From contig CAIVYV010000023.1 of the NCBI GenBank assembly GCA_903910215.1, positions 1-16,325 on the forward strand: a stretch of DNA of 16,325 nucleotides, given 5' to 3'. This DNA comes from an uncultured Pseudomonadota bacterium (lineage in GTDB: Bacteria > Pseudomonadota > Gammaproteobacteria > Steroidobacterales > Steroidobacteraceae). The notes under the pieces were generated by a model. That model worked only from the letters and a program-made list of their open reading frames with translations, was not told the DNA's origin and ran no database searches. A program made the position numbers and the translations under genes. Below, one piece after another: positions 5,838 through 12,982 of this stretch; within the stretch, counting starts at the first letter, position 1, and each line of letters opens with the position of its first letter.

Positions 5838-6746
5838 GTGCGTGAACTCGTGCTCATACTCCCCGGACTTTTTTTAAACGCCGATGCGGTCAGTGCGTTA
5901 GGTACTTGGCGTTTTGCGACGCCGCGCCTGCTCCAGGGCGGTTGGCGATGCGCCTTTGCGCGCAGCATCGGACGCGACGATGTGGCGCTCGCGAGTCCGG
6001 CGAGTGTCGTAGCGGCTAGCGAAGAGTTGCCGATCGATGCATGGCTTGCGACACCGCTGCATCTGATCGCGGGCATGACGACGCTGCATCTGCCGGCGGA
6101 GGGCATATTGCGATTGTCTGCTGAGGAAGCGCGAGAACTGGCGTCGCGATTTGCGAGTACCTTCGGCGCCGATGGTCTCATCTTGCATCCGCTCGATGAC
6201 GGCTCGTTGCTGCTATCGGGATTGAGCGGTTGCGCTGCCGAGACCGTTGATCCGGCATTGTTGTCAGAACAGGTGGCATCACAGGGGCTTGCGAGCGCTC
6301 AGCCTGTAGGCGAGGGCGCTGCCACGTTGCGCGCACTCATGACGGAAATCGAAATGTGGTTGCACGATCTGCCGCTCAATCGTGAGCGCGAACAGGCGGG
6401 CCTGCCTTCGATCCGATCGTTGTGGTTATGGGGCGGTGGCGCGCCCCATCACGCAGAGCCGCAACCCGCAGCGGCTGTCGCGCCCGTCGAAGAGGCATCT
6501 GATTTCATCGTGCACACGCGCGATCCTTGGGCGCGTGCCTGTTGTGGTTTGGTCGGCATTGACTGCAAACCACTCGATTTGAGTCCTGAATTCTTTGCGA
6601 GTATCGCCGCCGAGCTTCAACGTGGTGAGCTGTCGAAACTCACTCTCATCACGACCGATCGAGCCGTGTCGGTGCGTCCGGGTGATCGTTGGCGCTGGTG
6701 GCGACCGCGACGTGATGCGCTCTCGGCGTTGACGGAGGCTGCATGA
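5838..6746 (+). CDS. COG4255-like protein (phosphoglycerate mutase-like), function unknown
   Basis: This 302-residue soluble protein starts with a hydrophobic LVLILPGLF. Residues about 80-110 carry LHLPAEGILRLSAEEARELASRF. At about 170-200 it has the motif EMWLHDLPLNREREQAGLPSIRSLWLWGGG, split here by family convention around the Asn-Arg. The Trp/Arg-rich end reads RWRWWRPRRDAL. These motifs are those of a proteobacterial family often labelled phosphoglycerate mutase on weak similarity to the cofactor-independent enzymes. I do not see that enzyme's full metal-binding set, so no activity is claimed. The start is a GTG at 5838, since no in-frame ATG precedes the conserved N-terminus. The stop overlaps recJ as ATGA, so it is probably cotranscribed with recJ-prfB-lysS. 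Confidence 0.85.
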   Translation: MRELVLILPGLFLNADAVSALGTWRFATPRLLQGGWRCAFARSIGRDDVALASPASVVAASEELPIDAWLATPLHLIAGMTTLHLPAEGILRLSAEEARELASRFASTFGADGLILHPLDDGSLLLSGLSGCAAETVDPALLSEQVASQGLASAQPVGEGAATLRALMTEIEMWLHDLPLNREREQAGLPSIRSLWLWGGGAPHHAEPQPAAAVAPVEEASDFIVHTRDPWARACCGLVGIDCKPLDLSPEFFASIAAELQRGELSKLTLITTDRAVSVRPGDRWRWWRPRRDALSALTEAA

Positions 6747-8473
6747 AGCTCACTGTCGTTCGTCGAGCGCCTTCGAGCGCGGCCTTGCAGCGCCTTGCGC
6801 ATCTTCCACCCGTGCTCGCGCGGGCGTATGCCGCGCGCGGCATTGAGGATCCGGCGCAATTATCGATCGGTCTCGATCGTCTACTGCCGGTCGGTACTCT
6901 CGAGGGCATCGAGGCCGCCGTGCGCTTGCTGCTGCAGCACCGCGAGCGTCGCAGCCGCATTCTCGTGGTGGGTGACTTCGACGCCGATGGTGCGACGAGT
7001 TCGGCTCTGATCGTGCGCGCCCTGCGCGCCTGGGGTTATCCCGAGGTCGATTTTCTCGTGCCGAACCGCTTCGAGTTCGGTTACGGATTGACACCCGAAA
7101 TCGTCGCGATTGCCGCTGAGCGCGAACCGGCTCTGATCATCACCGTGGATAACGGCATCTCGAGTATCGCCGGTGTGTCGTCGGCGCGTGAGCGGGGTAT
7201 CGACGTACTCGTGACCGATCACCATTTGGCGGGTCACGAGTTGCCGATGGCCAATGTCATCGTCAATCCGAATTTGGCAGGAGCGACTTTCGGCTCGCGA
7301 TCGCTGGCTGGTGTCGGCGTCGCGTTCTACGTCATGGCCGCGCTCTATCGCGCCTTGGGTGATAGCACATTGCCATCGCCTGCGACCTGGCTCGATTTGG
7401 TGGCACTCGGTACCGTCGCCGACATCGTCCCACTCGATCAAAATAATCGCGTGTTGGTCGCACAGGGTCTACAGCGGATCCGTGCCGGTCGCTGCACGCC
7501 GGGTGTGCGTGCGTTGCTCGAAACGGGTGGCAAGGTGCTCGGCAACATCATCGCGACGGATCTAGGCTTCGTCGCCGGGCCGCGCATCAATGCGGCCGGT
7601 CGACTCGATGACATGAGCATCGGCATTCGCTGTCTACTCACCGATTCAGCCGAGGAGGCGACTCTCATCGCGCAACGGCTCGATGAGCTCAATCGCGAGC
7701 GTCGCAGTATCGAAGGCGCCATGCAGGAGCAAGCGATGGCGGCGGTGCGTCGCCTCGGCGAACCGGGTCATGATCGCCGTGGTGTGTGCCTCTTTGATCC
7801 GGAGTGGCATCAGGGAGTGGTGGGTCTTGTTGCCGGTCGCGTGAAAGAGCGAGTGCGTCGCCCTGTGATCGCCTTTGCACGTGCAGGAGATGGCAGCTTA
7901 CGAGGCTCGGCCCGATCGGTCGCCGGCGTGCACGTGCGCGATGTGCTCGAGGCTATCTCGACTCAGCATCCGGGGCTCATCGTTCGTTTTGGCGGTCATG
8001 CGATGGCCGCCGGTCTCACGCTCGAAGAAGACAAACTGGATCAATTTGCAGCCGAGTTCGATCGCGAGGTGACCCGTTGGCAAGCGTCGGGCTCCCTCGC
8101 AGATCGTATTGATTCCGATGGCGAGCTCGCGGTCGAGGAGATCTCGCTGAAGACGGCCGAGGTGTTACGTGAGGCCGGTCCCTGGGGTCAGGCTTTCCCC
8201 GAGCCGTCGTTCGATCAGTCGTTTCGGTTGCGCAACGTACGGATCGTGGGCGAGAACCACCTCAAGATGTGGGTTGAGCTTGGAGACACCGGACGACGCT
8301 TCGATGCGATTGCTTTCAATGCGCTGCAGGGCCGGCCAGATCGGCTCGACGCCTCGGGCAAACCGGTGCTGCCCGATCAGGTTCACCTCGTCTATCGCCT
8401 CGACATCAACGAGTGGGGCGGTGAACGTCGCCTGCAGCTGATGGTCGACCATCTGCTAGAATCCTCACCATGA
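6743..8473 (+). CDS. recJ: Single-stranded-DNA-specific 5'-3' exonuclease RecJ
   Basis: RecJ degrades single-stranded DNA 5' to 3' in RecF-pathway recombination, mismatch repair and fork processing. The product is 576 residues (E. coli 577). DHH-domain motifs are complete: VVGDFDADGATSSA (DFDADG at 78-83), TVDNGISS (135-141), VTDHH (158-161) and LVALGTVADIVPLD (219-232). The DHHA1 domain has RFGGHAMAAG at 415-424. A C-terminal OB-fold-type region follows, ending in the conserved NEWGGERRLQLMVD. The ATG at 6743 overlaps the preceding stop as ATGA, and the TGA stop overlaps the prfB ATG the same way. The recJ-prfB-lysS order is the same as in E. coli. Confidence 0.97.
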   Translation: MKLTVVRRAPSSAALQRLAHLPPVLARAYAARGIEDPAQLSIGLDRLLPVGTLEGIEAAVRLLLQHRERRSRILVVGDFDADGATSSALIVRALRAWGYPEVDFLVPNRFEFGYGLTPEIVAIAAEREPALIITVDNGISSIAGVSSARERGIDVLVTDHHLAGHELPMANVIVNPNLAGATFGSRSLAGVGVAFYVMAALYRALGDSTLPSPATWLDLVALGTVADIVPLDQNNRVLVAQGLQRIRAGRCTPGVRALLETGGKVLGNIIATDLGFVAGPRINAAGRLDDMSIGIRCLLTDSAEEATLIAQRLDELNRERRSIEGAMQEQAMAAVRRLGEPGHDRRGVCLFDPEWHQGVVGLVAGRVKERVRRPVIAFARAGDGSLRGSARSVAGVHVRDVLEAISTQHPGLIVRFGGHAMAAGLTLEEDKLDQFAAEFDREVTRWQASGSLADRIDSDGELAVEEISLKTAEVLREAGPWGQAFPEPSFDQSFRLRNVRIVGENHLKMWVELGDTGRRFDAIAFNALQGRPDRLDASGKPVLPDQVHLVYRLDINEWGGERRLQLMVDHLLESSP

Positions 8474-9568
8474 TTGAACTTGGCATCATCAAGCGCTCCC
8501 TCGCCGACCTTCAGGAACGTATCAGTTCCTTAAGGGGGTTTCTTTGAGTACGACCTGAAGAAGGAACGTCTCGAAGAGGTTTCACGCGAATTAGAAGATC
8601 CTGCCGTCTGGCAGAAGCCCGAAAAAGCCCAAGAGCTCGGTCGTGAACGCGCGCGACTCGCGGGCGAAATCGACACCATGGATGCTGCCACCCGGTCGGT
8701 ATCCGACTCCATCGAACTGCTCGAACTGGCCGAAGCCGAGGATGATGAGGCGACCGCACGCGAAGTTGAGCGGGATTTGCCCTCGGTCGAGGCGCAGGTG
8801 CGCAAGCTTGAGCTCAAGCGGATGTTCCGCGGCGAAATGGACTCGCACAATGCTTACCTCGACATCCAAGCGGGTGCCGGCGGTACCGAAGCGCAGGATT
8901 GGGCGCATATGCTGATGCGCATGTACCTCAAGTGGGCCGCCAACCGCGGCTTTACGGTCGAGGTCGTTGATTCGAACGGCGGCGAAGTCGCCGGTATCAA
9001 GAGCGCGACCATCGAATTCAAGGGCGACCATGCCTACGGCTGGTTACGTACCGAGACGGGCGTGCATCGCCTCGTGCGCAAGTCGCCGTTCGATTCGGGC
9101 AATCGGCGTCACACCTCGTTCGCTTCGGTGTTCGTATCGCCGGAAATCGACGACGACATCAGCGTCGATATCAACCCCGCCGATCTTGAAACCGATGTTT
9201 ACCGCTCAAGTGGCGCGGGTGGTCAGCACGTCAACAAAACCGAGTCGGCGGTGCGTATCAAGCACGTGCCGTCAGGGATCGTCGTTGCCTGCCAAAGCGA
9301 GCGCAGTCAGCACAAGAACCGCGCGACGGCCATGAAGATGTTGAAAGCCAAGCTCTACGAGCTTGAAGTCAATAAGCGTAATGCCGCAGCCAAGGTGCTC
9401 GAAGAGTCAAAGTCCGATGTGAGCTGGGGTCACCAGATCCGCTCCTATGTGCTTGATCAATCGCGCATCAAAGATTTGCGTACCGACGTGGAAGTGGGTA
9501 ACACGACTGCCGTTCTCGATGGCGACCTCGACGGTTTCCTCGAAGCGTCACTGAAGGCTGGTTTGTAA
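8470..9568 (+). CDS. prfB: Peptide chain release factor 2, expressed through a +1 programmed frameshift
   Basis: RF2 recognises UGA and UAA and triggers peptidyl-tRNA hydrolysis. Frame 0 runs from the ATG at 8470 for 25 codons to a TGA at 8545-8547, codon 26, exactly as in E. coli. After a +1 slip on CTT, reading continues from GAG at 8546 to the TAA at 9566-9568. The result is 365 residues, the E. coli length. The codon-recognition tripeptide SPF (in RKSPFDSG) and the catalytic GGQ (SGAGGQHVNKTESAVR) are both present. The residue matching E. coli K-12 Thr246, just before SGAGGQ, is Ser. Searching single frames would start the gene at 8678 and miss about 70 residues. The ATG overlaps the recJ stop as ATGA, with no strong Shine-Dalgarno. 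Its own stop is TAA, which RF1 can also read. Confidence 0.97.
8533..8548 (+). promoter_or_regulatory. prfB +1 programmed frameshift site (RF2 autoregulation)
   Basis: The site reads AGG GGG TTT CTT TGA G. The internal Shine-Dalgarno AGGGGG (8533-8538) precedes the CTT slip codon (8542-8544) by three bases, the spacing of the E. coli site. The in-frame UGA (8545-8547) pauses ribosomes when RF2 is scarce. tRNA-Leu then slips from CUU to UUU, so that GAG is decoded next. The base after UGA is G here, where C is usual. Confidence 0.95.
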
Positions 9569-9586
9569 CAGGGCAGGATGCCGATC

Positions 9587-11086
9587 ATGAGCGACCAACT
9601 CGAACCCCCGATCGACGAGAATAAGCTGATCGCCGAGCGACGAGCCAAGCTCACGGCACTCCGTGAGCGCGGGCTGCCAGCATTCCCCAACGATTTTCGA
9701 CCCGACTCGCAGGCGGCGGATCTACATCTCGGTTACGACGAGAGCGAGGGCGCAGCGCTCGAGGCGCAGGCGATCCGAGTGAAAGTGGCCGGGCGCATGA
9801 TGCTGCGACGCATCATGGGCAAAGCAAGCTTTGCGCATATCCAAGATGCTTCTGGGCAGATTCAGCTCTTCCTGCAGCGCGACGTGCTCGCCGAGGCCTA
9901 CGAGTCGTTCAAGGGCTGGGACATTGGCGACATCGTTGCCGCCGAGGGCGTGCTCTTCAAAACGAAAACCGGCGAGTTGTCGGTGCGGGTCGAGTCGGTG
10001 CGCCTGCTCGTCAAGTCGCTGCGACCGCTACCCGACAAGTGGCATGGTCTTGCCGATACGGAATCACGCTATCGTCAGCGCTACGTCGATCTGATCATGA
10101 ACGACGAGAGTCGCACGGTCTTCCGTCAGCGCACGCAGCTCGTTCGTTTCGTACGCAGCATGCTCGATGCACTCGGCTTTCTCGAGGTCGAAACGCCGAT
10201 GATGCAGCCGATTCCGGGTGGCGCGGCGGCGCGTCCCTTCGTGACGCATCACAACGCGCTCGACATCGACATGTATTTGCGCATTGCGCCCGAGTTGTAC
10301 CTCAAGCGACTCGTCGTGGGTGGCTTCGAGCGTGTCTACGAGATCAATCGCAATTTTCGTAATGAGGGTCTCTCGACGCGGCACAACCCCGAATTCACGA
10401 TGCTTGAGCTTTATCAGGCTTACGCCGACTATCGCGACCTGATGGATCTCGTCGAGCGACTGCTGCGCGGCGCCGCAGAGGCGGTCGTGGGTTCGTTGCA
10501 GTTCGAGTCGCAGGGGCGGCAGTACGATCTGAGTGCGCCGTTTCGCCGAGTCAGCGTCGAAGATTTGATCATGGAGTGCAATCCCGCACTCGATCGCGCA
10601 AAGTTGCGCGACGTCACGTATCTGCGCAGCGCTTGTGATGAGCGCGGCATCCCCTGGAAGGGCGGTGACGGCGCAGGCAAGTTGCAGATCGAATTGTTCG
10701 AGAAGACCGGCGAGCACACCTTGCTCGATCCGACCTTCGTGTTCGGCTATCCGGCAGAAGTGTCGCCGCTCTCTCGTGCCAATGATGCCGATCCGTTCCT
10801 GACCGATCGATTCGAGTTCTTCGTGGGTGGTCGTGAGCTCGCCAACGGCTTCTCCGAGTTGAATGACGCCGAAGATCAGGCTGAGCGCTTCCGCGCGCAG
10901 GTCGAGCGCAAGGACGCAGGTGACGAAGAGGCGATGTTCTACGACGCCGATTACGTGCGCGCGCTGGAATACGGCATGCCGCCGACGGCGGGCCTTGGCA
11001 TCGGCATCGATCGGCTGGTGATGTTCCTCACCAACTCCGCTTCGATCCGCGATGTGCTGCTATTCCCGCAGATGCGGCCCGAGTAG
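9587..11086 (+). CDS. lysS: Lysyl-tRNA synthetase, class II
   Basis: LysRS charges tRNA-Lys with lysine. The 499-residue product has an N-terminal OB-fold anticodon-binding domain, with GRMMLRRIMGKASFAHIQD at about 66-84 and FKTKTGELSV at about 124-133. The class II catalytic core follows. Motif 1 lies around LGFLEVETPMMQ and IPGGAAARPF. Motif 2 is FERVYEINRNFRNEG with RHNPEFTMLELY. Motif 3 is GLGIGIDRLVMFL near the C-terminus. The frame also has an ATG at 9578, but that codon overlaps the GGCAGGA that serves as Shine-Dalgarno for the ATG at 9587. The latter gives MSDQ, like E. coli MSEQ. It follows prfB by 18 bases in the same operon. Confidence 0.97.
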   Translation: MSDQLEPPIDENKLIAERRAKLTALRERGLPAFPNDFRPDSQAADLHLGYDESEGAALEAQAIRVKVAGRMMLRRIMGKASFAHIQDASGQIQLFLQRDVLAEAYESFKGWDIGDIVAAEGVLFKTKTGELSVRVESVRLLVKSLRPLPDKWHGLADTESRYRQRYVDLIMNDESRTVFRQRTQLVRFVRSMLDALGFLEVETPMMQPIPGGAAARPFVTHHNALDIDMYLRIAPELYLKRLVVGGFERVYEINRNFRNEGLSTRHNPEFTMLELYQAYADYRDLMDLVERLLRGAAEAVVGSLQFESQGRQYDLSAPFRRVSVEDLIMECNPALDRAKLRDVTYLRSACDERGIPWKGGDGAGKLQIELFEKTGEHTLLDPTFVFGYPAEVSPLSRANDADPFLTDRFEFFVGGRELANGFSELNDAEDQAERFRAQVERKDAGDEEAMFYDADYVRALEYGMPPTAGLGIGIDRLVMFLTNSASIRDVLLFPQMRPE

Positions 11087-11101
11087 CCTCACTCGGTAGC
11101 G

Positions 11102-11902
11102 TTACTCGCTCGGTAGCGCGTAGCCGAGCGGCAGGCTCGGCAGATCGAAGGTCGTCACGGCGAGAAATTCCGTGCTACCCGTGTCGGTGTGCGCCACCTG
11201 CAGCACTTGCGCGTTGCGACCATCCTGCAAGCTGATCGAGGCCGCCGGTACCAGCTCGCCCGACGCCAACATGCTCGAATCGAATCGCTGTAGGCGGCGC
11301 TTCACGCGGCCGCGATAGTGCGCACGCGCGATCACTTCCTGTCCGGTGTAGCAGCCCTTGGTAAAAGAAATCGCCTCGAGCAAGTCGAGATTGAGCATCT
11401 GGGCGACGAATTCACCGGCGGTCGCCTCCGTGATCATCGGCAGGCCTGCGCGCACATCAGCGAGTTGCCAGGCAGCAAGCTGCGGATCAGCAAGCTGCGG
11501 ATCAGCGAGTTGCGCATCGGGCCGCACGAGGCGCAGCCAGCGACCATCGGCCGCGTATGACCAGATCTGTCCCGATTCGTCAGGTGGGGTCGGTGGCCAG
11601 CCGCCTTCGATCGACAAGAGCGCCGTTTCATCGGTCAGCTTTACCTTCGCGCGCAGCACATAACGCTGCAGCAGTGCGAGGGTGCTCGCAATGCGTTCGC
11701 GCGGCAGTACGAGCAGCACGTCCTCGTTGCCTTGCGGTAGCAGCAACATGATCGTGAGCACGCGCCCCTGCGGGTTGTGTAAACCGGCACGAACAGCGCG
11801 ATCGTTCGCGAGCGTCGAGAGGTCTTGCGACAGCTGCCCATTGAGGAAACGCCGGGTATCCGGTCCGCGCGCGGCGATGACACCAAGATGTGTGAGAATC
11901 AT
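11102..11902 (-). CDS. ygfZ: Folate-binding protein YgfZ (IBA57 homologue)
   Basis: YgfZ is a GcvT-like tetrahydrofolate-binding protein needed for maturation or repair of some Fe-S enzymes. Its mitochondrial relative IBA57 helps mature 4Fe-4S proteins, including SDHB. The family signature KGCYTGQEVIARAHYRGRVKRRL starts at residue 182, with the conserved cysteine at 184. The N-terminal FLNGQLSQDL and NPQGRVL are also typical. The frame is open back to 11977, but the ATG at 11902 (MILTHLGVIAARG) matches the usual N-terminus and gives 266 residues, while the extension shows no conservation. Residues about 128-150 are a repetitive AQLADPQLADPQLAAWQLAD segment from a 15-base repeat. The gene is convergent with lysS and divergent from the SDH operon; in E. 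coli ygfZ is likewise next to sdhE. Confidence 0.94.
   Translation of the reverse strand: MILTHLGVIAARGPDTRRFLNGQLSQDLSTLANDRAVRAGLHNPQGRVLTIMLLLPQGNEDVLLVLPRERIASTLALLQRYVLRAKVKLTDETALLSIEGGWPPTPPDESGQIWSYAADGRWLRLVRPDAQLADPQLADPQLAAWQLADVRAGLPMITEATAGEFVAQMLNLDLLEAISFTKGCYTGQEVIARAHYRGRVKRRLQRFDSSMLASGELVPAASISLQDGRNAQVLQVAHTDTGSTEFLAVTTFDLPSLPLGYALPSE
11107..11130. other. Hairpin at the lysS/ygfZ convergent junction
   Basis: CGCTCGG (11107-11113) and CCGAGCG (11124-11130) form a perfect seven-base stem with a ten-base loop. CTCGGTAGCG also occurs twice directly (11092-11101 and 11109-11118). The hairpin sits in the last codons of ygfZ and 20 bases after the lysS stop. There is no T-tract, so it is at best a candidate terminator or RNA 3' end for either gene. 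Confidence 0.3.
11458..11517 (-). repeat. 15-base in-frame tandem repeat inside ygfZ
   Basis: Two identical 15-base units (CAGCAAGCTGCGGAT on the plus strand, 11473-11487 and 11488-11502) are followed by a third with three mismatches (11503-11517). A degenerate copy precedes them (11458-11472). On the coding strand they give repeated Q-L-A-D-P-type pentads in a linker between the two halves of YgfZ. Identity of the central units suggests a recent duplication. Confidence 0.85.
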
Positions 11903-11971
11903 TGCGCTGATTTTGCCCGATTCCGAGGCGCCAGCCAGCGGCCCTTCGCTGTGGTCTTGGCGCAACGTTTC

Positions 11972-11980
11972 TGGCACAAT
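11972..11980 (+). promoter_or_regulatory. Candidate extended -10 for the SDH operon
   Basis: TGGCACAAT fits an extended -10 (TGN plus CACAAT, four of six bases) ten bases before the ATG at 11990. No convincing -35 is seen at the right distance, and no Shine-Dalgarno precedes that ATG. A start here would make a nearly leaderless mRNA. The 87-base ygfZ-SDHAF4 divergent gap (11903-11989) must hold the operon promoter unless it lies within ygfZ. Confidence 0.25.
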
Positions 11981-11989
11981 CTACGCACG

Positions 11990-12181
11990 ATGCAGCACGA
12001 TCCACAGGGGGTGGGGCGGCCCGCGTCAGCGGCTGTTCCCGTGCCCGTTTCCAAACCCGAGACTCCTTCCGTCGACGATGTCGTCCGCGGGAATGCGCCC
12101 ACCGAAATCGGCGGGCCTAGCGGTCCCGAACCCACGCGGTTCGGCGACTGGGAGAAGAACGGGCGTTGCATCGACTTCTGA
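11990..12181 (+). CDS. SDHAF4-type succinate dehydrogenase assembly factor (DUF1674)
   Basis: This small 63-residue protein has a disordered Pro/Ala/Val-rich N-terminal half and a strongly recognisable C-terminus. That end is EIGGPSGPEPTRFGDW at 39-54, then EKNGRCIDF at 55-63. It is the signature of the DUF1674 family, which includes yeast Sdh8 and human SDHAF4. Those proteins bind free flavinylated SdhA, limit its auto-oxidation and help it join SdhB. No signal peptide or membrane segment is seen, which fits a cytoplasmic chaperone. The frame is open upstream to 11825, but that part runs antisense to ygfZ and shows no family motif, so the ATG at 11990 is preferred. It lies 19 bases before sdhC, presumably as first gene of the operon. 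Family identity is by motif recall; the location next to sdhCDAB supports it strongly. Confidence 0.88.
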   Translation: MQHDPQGVGRPASAAVPVPVSKPETPSVDDVVRGNAPTEIGGPSGPEPTRFGDWEKNGRCIDF

Positions 12182-12200
12182 TCACGCGGGATTCTCAACG

Positions 12201-12590
12201 ATGCGTCAACGACCTCTCTCTCCACATCTCGACATCTACCGATTCGCCTACACCATGGCGACCTCGATCGCGCACCGCATCACCGGTGTGATCCTGACCG
12301 CCGGTTTCGGCGTATTGATCTACTGGCTGGTGGCCGCTGCGAGTAGCGCCGAGTCCTATGCGGCTGCGCAGCAGATCATCAGCTCAGGCCCGGTCAAGCT
12401 GTTGCTGGTCGGTTGGTTGCTGGCATTCTGTTATCACCTCTTCAACGGCATTCGTCATCTGAACTGGGATCGCGTGCGCGGGCTCGAGCGTCACGAGGCG
12501 CGTCGTAGTGCGCGCATCGTGATCATCGCCACCGTCGTGCTGTTCGTGATCTTCGCGGCGCGTGCCTTCGCCTCGGGGGTGATGTCATGA
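12201..12590 (+). CDS. sdhC: Succinate dehydrogenase cytochrome b556 subunit SdhC
   Basis: SdhC is one of the two membrane anchors of complex II and helps bind heme b and ubiquinone. The 129-residue protein has RPLSPHLDIYRF at 4-15 and SIAHRITGV at 22-30, where S22 and R26 match the quinone-site Ser27 and Arg31 of E. coli. Three membrane helices lie at about 27-47, 65-85 and 107-126. H79 (CYHLFNGIRHL) aligns with the heme ligand His84. The frame is open far upstream (to 11682), but only the ATG at 12201 yields the family N-terminus; GCGGGA lies nine bases before it. The stop overlaps sdhD as ATGA. Confidence 0.96.
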   Translation: MRQRPLSPHLDIYRFAYTMATSIAHRITGVILTAGFGVLIYWLVAAASSAESYAAAQQIISSGPVKLLLVGWLLAFCYHLFNGIRHLNWDRVRGLERHEARRSARIVIIATVVLFVIFAARAFASGVMS

Positions 12591-12976
12591 GTTTGCAGAG
12601 TCCGCTCGGCCGCGTCCTTGGTCGTGGTTCTGCTCGGCAGGGCGTTTCGCATTGGTGGGTGCAGCGTTTGACGGCGATTGCGCTCATTCCGTTGACACTG
12701 TGGTTTGTGCTGCGCGTCACGGGGTTGCCCGACTATGAGCACGACACGGTGCGCGCCTGGATCGCCACCGGCTGGCACCCGGTGTGGCTGATTTTATTGA
12801 TCGGCACCCTCGCGTGGCACTCGGCGCTCGGTGTGCAAGTGGTGCTCGAAGATTACGTGCACGAGAAGGGCATCAAGGTGGCCGCTCTCGTGACCTCGAC
12901 TTTCCTTCACGTTCTCGCGGTCGTCGCCGGCGCCTATGCCGTGCTGCGGGTCGCGTTCACGTTCACTGCGGGATGA
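12587..12976 (+). CDS. sdhD: Succinate dehydrogenase membrane anchor subunit SdhD
   Basis: SdhD is the second membrane anchor of complex II. The 129-residue protein has the N-terminal signature SHWWVQRLTAIALIPLTLWF at about 21-40, then helices at about 28-45, 66-86 and 99-122. H78 (AWHSALGVQ) and D89-Y90 (LEDYVH) keep the spacing of E. coli His71 (heme ligand) and Asp82-Tyr83 (quinone pocket), offset by seven. The HWWVQRLTA motif resembles alphaproteobacterial and xanthomonad SdhD more than the enteric form. The start lies in the sdhC stop (ATGA), so the two anchors are probably made in equal amounts. Confidence 0.95.
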   Translation: MSLQSPLGRVLGRGSARQGVSHWWVQRLTAIALIPLTLWFVLRVTGLPDYEHDTVRAWIATGWHPVWLILLIGTLAWHSALGVQVVLEDYVHEKGIKVAALVTSTFLHVLAVVAGAYAVLRVAFTFTAG

Positions 12977-12982
12977 CATTCG

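Noticed and set aside
8470..8678. Possible disruption of prfB by an early in-frame TGA
   Set aside because: The stop sits in the known programmed frameshift context at codon 26, and the +1 frame restores a full 365-residue RF2.
11825..11989. N-terminal extension of the SDHAF4-type frame
   Set aside because: It lies antisense to the ygfZ 5' region and the divergent gap, and carries no DUF1674 motif.
11682..12200. Long N-terminal extension of the sdhC frame
   Set aside because: The extension runs antisense to ygfZ and across the SDHAF4-type gene in another frame; the SdhC family N-terminus begins at 12201.
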